A DNA stretch of 64,000 bases from Pseudomonas paraeruginosa PA7. Its GTDB lineage: Bacteria; Pseudomonadota; Gammaproteobacteria; Pseudomonadales; Pseudomonadaceae. The DNA is taken from contig NC_009656.1 in NCBI RefSeq assembly GCF_000017205.1, forward strand, positions 3,104,001 to 3,168,000. Direction: 5' to 3'. The notes below the pieces were generated by a model. It saw nothing but the letters and a program-made list of their open reading frames with translations. It had not been told where the DNA came from and did no database searches. The position numbers and the translations under genes were made by a program. Shown here one piece after another: positions 60,435 to 64,000 of this stretch (position 1 is its first letter; the number at the start of each line of letters is the position of its first letter).

Positions 60435-61481
60435 ATGATTATTCAATATGATTGGCAAAAACGGCTGCTTCGCGGTCGTTTCCCAGTACACAAAGGGCAC
60501 GCACGGGCGATGAAGGACGTCGAGCGCTACCTGCAAGCCGGCACGCGGGAAAACACCCGGCGTAGCTACCAGTCGGCCGTCGAACATTTCGAGGTGACCT
60601 GGGGCGGCTTCTTGCCGGCCACGAGTGACTCCATCGTGCGTTACCTGGTGGACTACGCCGACACGCTGAGCCTCAACACGCTAAAGCAGCGCCTCGCCGC
60701 CCTCGCGCAGTGGCATATCAGGCACGGCTTCCCCGATCCCACCAAGACCCCGACCGTACACCAGGTACTGAAGGGAATTCGCACCCTGCACCCGAGCCAG
60801 ACAAAGCAGGCCGCGCCGCTGCAATTACAGCATCTGGAGCATGCGGTTGAGTGGTTGGAGCAGGAGGCTATGTGTCTGTTTCAAGCCGAAGACCTGGCGG
60901 GATATTTGCGCTGTCGGCGGGATACGGCATTGCTACTAATCGGCTTCTGGCGAGGCTTTCGTAGCGATGAACTGTGCCGCTTGCAGGTGGAGCACATTCA
61001 AGCCGAAGCCGGTGCTGGCATGACGCTGTTTTTGCCTTGGAGCAAGGGTGACCGGGACAACCTTGGCACCACTCACTACGTACCTGCGCTGAGGCGGCTG
61101 TGCCCAGTACAGGCCTATCTCGACTGGATCGGTGCAGCAGGGATTGCTCGAGGGATGGTTTTTCGTCGGCTGGACCGTTGGGGCAACTTGAACGAGGCTG
61201 GCTTGAATCCTGGCAGTCTGATCGTCCTACTGCGGCAGATACTCCAGCGTGCGGGGATCCAGGCTGACCTTTACACCAGCCACTCATTGCGTCGAGGCTT
61301 CGCCACCTGGGCCACGGCCAATGGCTGGGACATTAAGGCGTTAATGACCTACGTGGGGTGGAAGGACATCAAATCGGCGATGCGCTACATCGACCCTGCC
61401 ATCTCCTTTGGCGGCCTCGCTGCGAGGCCTGCTCTCGAACTAAATGCCAGCACTTTGACTCAAGTGCCAGCTTCTCACTAA
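60435..61481 (+). CDS. Tyrosine recombinase/integrase
   Basis: 348 aa from the ATG at 60435; a later ATG at 60510 would still keep the whole core. N-terminal core-binding domain (TRRSYQSAVEHFEVTWGGFL, LKQRLAALAQWHIRHGF), catalytic Arg in GFWRGFRSDELCRLQVEHI, HxxR in SHSLRRGFATWA, His/Trp in YVGWKD and Tyr in SAMRYIDP. Same subfamily as the protein at 38656-39531. Divergent from kfrA; the three-Cys/TcmP pair follows 29 bp later on the same strand. Confidence 0.9.
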   Translation: MIIQYDWQKRLLRGRFPVHKGHARAMKDVERYLQAGTRENTRRSYQSAVEHFEVTWGGFLPATSDSIVRYLVDYADTLSLNTLKQRLAALAQWHIRHGFPDPTKTPTVHQVLKGIRTLHPSQTKQAAPLQLQHLEHAVEWLEQEAMCLFQAEDLAGYLRCRRDTALLLIGFWRGFRSDELCRLQVEHIQAEAGAGMTLFLPWSKGDRDNLGTTHYVPALRRLCPVQAYLDWIGAAGIARGMVFRRLDRWGNLNEAGLNPGSLIVLLRQILQRAGIQADLYTSHSLRRGFATWATANGWDIKALMTYVGWKDIKSAMRYIDPAISFGGLAARPALELNASTLTQVPASH

Positions 61482-61510
61482 CATCGACGCACGACAGGAG
61501 TGACGGTGCA

Positions 61511-62254
61511 ATGAGTACGCAGACCAGCATCGAATGGACGGAAATGACCTGGAACCCGGTGGTGGGTTGCACCAAGGTGTCGCCGGGCTGCAAACACTGC
61601 TATGCCGAGAACATGGCGCGTCGCTTGCAGGCCATGGGCACGCCCGGCTACGAGAACGGCTTTCGCCTCAGCCTGCGCCCAGAGAAACTGCAGGAGCCTC
61701 TGCAGCGCAAGAAGCCGACCATCTACTTTGTCAATTCCATGTCTGACCTGTTCCATGAGCAGGTGCCGGACACCTACATCGACCAGGTGTTCGCGGTTAT
61801 CCACCAGGCCTCACAGCACACCTTCCAGATCCTCACTAAGCGGGCCGAGCGCCTGGCCGACTATTTCAGCCAGCGCACACCGCCGGCCAACGCTTGGCTG
61901 GGGGTCTCGGTCGAGGACCGGGAGTACGGCGTGCCCAGAATCGACTGCCTGCGTGGCATCAACGCCGCGATCCGTTTCCTCTCCGCGGAACCCTTACTAG
62001 AAGACTTGGGTGAACTGAACCTGACTGACATCCATTGGGTCATCGTCGGCGGCGAGTCCGGCGCCAAGGCCCGGCCAATGAAGCAGGAGTGGGTGGATAA
62101 CATCCACCGCCAGTGCGATGCCTTTGGCGCTGCTTTCTTTTTCAAACAATGGGGCGGCTGGGGCTCCGATGGCGTGAAGCGTTCAAAGAAAGCTAATGGC
62201 CGGCTGCTGAAGGGCCAGACCTGGGATGAAATTCCGCTGCTGACCCTCGCCTGA
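61511..62254 (+). CDS. Gp37/Gp68 (DUF5131) three-Cys-motif protein
   Basis: 247 aa with AGGAG before the ATG. TWNPVVGCTKVSPGCKHCYA holds Cys20, Cys27 and Cys30, the CX6CX2C three-Cys motif, which looks like a variant of a radical-SAM iron-sulphur site. Family words follow: IYFVNSMSDLFHE, ILTKRAERL, WLGVSVED, FLSAEPLLEDLG, WVIVGGESG, FFFKQWGG. The cellular reaction is unknown. It is almost always found beside TcmP, as here. Confidence 0.9.
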   Translation: MSTQTSIEWTEMTWNPVVGCTKVSPGCKHCYAENMARRLQAMGTPGYENGFRLSLRPEKLQEPLQRKKPTIYFVNSMSDLFHEQVPDTYIDQVFAVIHQASQHTFQILTKRAERLADYFSQRTPPANAWLGVSVEDREYGVPRIDCLRGINAAIRFLSAEPLLEDLGELNLTDIHWVIVGGESGAKARPMKQEWVDNIHRQCDAFGAAFFFKQWGGWGSDGVKRSKKANGRLLKGQTWDEIPLLTLA

Positions 62255-62275
62255 TACCAAAACAAGGACGACCCG

Positions 62276-63592
62276 ATGGCCAAGGATGACGAGAAGTACC
62301 GCTGGGACTGGGCAACCCAAACCTTTCCCACCATCGATCCACACAGCAAGATCAAGCACCAGATCATCGACGACTACATCCAGGCCTACATCGATGTCCT
62401 GATGCGGAATCAGCAAATGCCACTGCTTGGCCTATCAATTGTCGATGGCTTCAGCGGTGGAGGTATATATAACGACAGCGCAGGCGGTCACCACTTCGGC
62501 TCCCCGGTGATCGCCCTGGAAGCAATCCAGGAGTCGGAAGTGCGCAACAACGTGGGGCGCATCAAGCATCGACCGATCTGCTCGCAGCATCACTTTGTGG
62601 ATGTGAAGCCGAAGAATACTGCTTGCTTGCACGCCGTCCTGGCCAGCCGCGGACATCAGGCCCGCATTGGACAGGACATTCACCTGCATACCGCCGAGTT
62701 CACCAAAGCTCTTCCGGCCATTGCGCAAAGCCTCAAGGCCTTTGGAAAAAGCGAGCGCGTTCTGTTTCTGCTCGATCAGTACGGCTACGGAGACGTGCCA
62801 TTCGGCCAGATCAAATGGATCTTCCAGCACCTCAGCAATGCTGAGGTCCTGCTGACCTTCAATGTCGACTTTCTAATCACGTACCTAGCGGACCGCCACG
62901 CCAACCGCAAGGCTATTGCCAGTATCGGTCTAGAACAGTATGTCCCCTGGGAACAGCTACGGCACTTAAAAGCACATAGCTCCCAGGATTGGCAGTACCT
63001 GATCCAGCGCTATCTGTCGGACGGGATCAAGCAGGAAAGCGGCGCGCAGTTCATGACGGTGTTCTTCATTCGCCCACACGGCACCAACCCCATGGCCTAC
63101 TGGTTCATCCACCTGGCGAACAGCTACCGCGCCAACGACGTGATGAAAGCCATACACTGGAAGTACGGCAACAATTTCTCCCACCTGTTATCACCGTCCT
63201 GCTTCTTTGGTTACGACGCTAACCGGGATGTGGGGGTGACCGGCCAGCCGGACCTACTCTGCGAAGGAGAACACCAGTTCGACCAAGTGACTGATACCCG
63301 GATTCGTGGGGAACTGTCCGAGCTGCTACCCAAACAGGTATTCGAAGTCGAGCGTCGTCCCTTCATCCAGCTCATGACGGAGCTCACCAACTTCACCATG
63401 GCAGACGAAAGTCGCGTGAAGCTGGCCCTGGATGTCGCGGTGGCCAACGGCGATATCCAGGCAGTGGACAAGGAAGGCAAGAGCAGGCGGCGCAAAGGCA
63501 CGAGCATCAAGTCCACCGATATCCTGATCGCGCCGCCGCAGAAGACGTTTTTCTTCTTTCCCCAACAGAAGAAGACGTCCAGGGACACATGA
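62276..63592 (+). CDS. tcmP: Three-Cys-motif partner protein TcmP
   Basis: 438 aa, AAGGA before the ATG. It follows the DUF5131 gene by 21 bp. Recognised by WATQTFPTIDPHSKIKHQII, LLGLSIVDGFSGGGIY, a strand with VLFLLDQYGYGDVPF and the later LTFNVDFLITYL. The GFSGGG and D-Q-Y-G pieces resemble an N6-adenine-methyltransferase-like Rossmann fold with an altered catalytic motif. The C-terminal part has a winged-helix look and a basic tail. Joint function with the three-Cys protein is unknown, although the pair is common on mobile elements. Confidence 0.85.
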   Translation: MAKDDEKYRWDWATQTFPTIDPHSKIKHQIIDDYIQAYIDVLMRNQQMPLLGLSIVDGFSGGGIYNDSAGGHHFGSPVIALEAIQESEVRNNVGRIKHRPICSQHHFVDVKPKNTACLHAVLASRGHQARIGQDIHLHTAEFTKALPAIAQSLKAFGKSERVLFLLDQYGYGDVPFGQIKWIFQHLSNAEVLLTFNVDFLITYLADRHANRKAIASIGLEQYVPWEQLRHLKAHSSQDWQYLIQRYLSDGIKQESGAQFMTVFFIRPHGTNPMAYWFIHLANSYRANDVMKAIHWKYGNNFSHLLSPSCFFGYDANRDVGVTGQPDLLCEGEHQFDQVTDTRIRGELSELLPKQVFEVERRPFIQLMTELTNFTMADESRVKLALDVAVANGDIQAVDKEGKSRRRKGTSIKSTDILIAPPQKTFFFFPQQKKTSRDT

Positions 63593-64000
63593 CCATCAAC
63601 ACCGCTGCCGCCAACAGTGTTAGATCTGATCCTGGCCTTGTCGACCGAAACGCTGGTCAAGCGCTCCACTGCGGTTAAGGCCTGGCCCCTTCTCTGGGCC
63701 TGGCTGCCAGTCTTGATTGCAAGCTCCAACGAGTGCGGCGATAAGAAGGGAGTTTCAAGCGGGCAAGCCCAAAAACTGCATAGTGCGTGATGTGCAAGTG
63801 AAAATCATTGTCACTTGCCACGGAGCTGACTAAAACCTGCCCAGTTGGCACCTCCCTCTCCGAAGTTAACTATCGATTAAGTATTTGATTTAAAAAGAAA
63901 ATATAGGCGATCCAGAAAAATAATTTGACATGCCAGCCAAGTTCAAAGTAGACATGCAGGCATAGGGAAACAGATTTTCATAATAGACAGTAAGGATGCT
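63593..64000. other. Window end, no gene recognised
   Basis: 408 bp. The first 180 bp are GC-rich and hold a short + strand reading LVKRSTAVKAWPLLWAWLPV in one frame, possibly the decayed end of a gene. The last 200 bp are AT-rich and appear non-coding. A boundary of the mobile region may lie here or just outside. Confidence 0.4.

Noticed and set aside
1..64000. CRISPR arrays, rRNA and tRNA genes
   Set aside because: I found no regularly spaced repeats, no rRNA-like segments and no tRNA cloverleaf I could support by reading; a dedicated tRNA scan was not possible.

Overview
The window looks like a Pseudomonas aeruginosa chromosome. The left edge carries the first 97 codons of a PslA-type exopolysaccharide gene with a FleQ-type palindrome upstream. 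It is followed by a complete pvrS-pvrR-rcsC-rcsB / cupD-type fimbrial cluster, GC-rich chromosomal genes, an S-type pyocin and then a long patchwork of mobile elements. Names rest on reading translated sequence and motifs; no database search was possible.

Layout. (1) 1-3.5 kb: pslA 5' end, its regulatory region, a lipoprotein lytic transglycosylase, a LysR regulator and a YcaC/isochorismatase-type hydrolase. (2) 3.8-18 kb: two hybrid sensor kinases, an EAL response regulator and an RcsB-like regulator on the + strand. They converge on a five-gene chaperone-usher operon on the - strand: major subunit, chaperone, usher, tip adhesin, second chaperone. Two related RcsB-box-like sites sit in front of pvrS and cupD1. 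(3) 18.3-28.7 kb: an orphan receiver-like gene, a MOSC protein, a LysR gene divergent from a transporter-nitrilase pair, a MocR regulator followed by a cytochrome d1-type protein and cytochrome c, an SDR oxidoreductase, a glycine-zipper protein behind a perfect ANR box, and a frameshifted receiver gene. (4) 28.9-34.6 kb: a pyocin with a colicin D-type tRNase domain plus its immunity gene, lying between two inverted copies of a 17-bp repeat, with a truncated resolvase and a decayed ISNCY-like transposase. (5) 34.8-39.5 kb: an AT-rich TniA-TniB-TniQ transposition module ending against a tyrosine recombinase. (6) 39.7-61.5 kb: a cargo region with a divergent integrase/KfrA gene pair at each end, arranged as mirror images. 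(7) 61.5-63.6 kb: a three-Cys-motif protein and its TcmP partner.

The cargo between the two KfrA genes is the most interesting part. It holds a tightly overlapping five-gene operon (SIS-HAD fusion, phosphoribosyltransferase-like protein, ORC/AAA-type ATPase, an unrecognised protein, PfkB-family kinase). A convergent NADAR-family gene ends 1 bp from the kinase stop. Together these look like a nucleoside/ADP-ribose-metabolism conflict system. Next to it are a small antitoxin-like cluster, an RloC/PrrC-like ATPase with a candidate anticodon-nuclease triad, and a 1230-residue protein of unknown function. I infer a defence-island role for this cargo; the sequence does not prove it.

Working logic: PvrR (an intact EAL phosphodiesterase) and the Rcs phosphorelay probably set CupD fimbrial expression, next to the c-di-GMP/FleQ-controlled psl locus. 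The accessory half is probably a site of repeated insertion, as shown by three tyrosine recombinases, one Tni module, decayed insertion-sequence pieces and several frameshifted or nonsense-mutated small genes.
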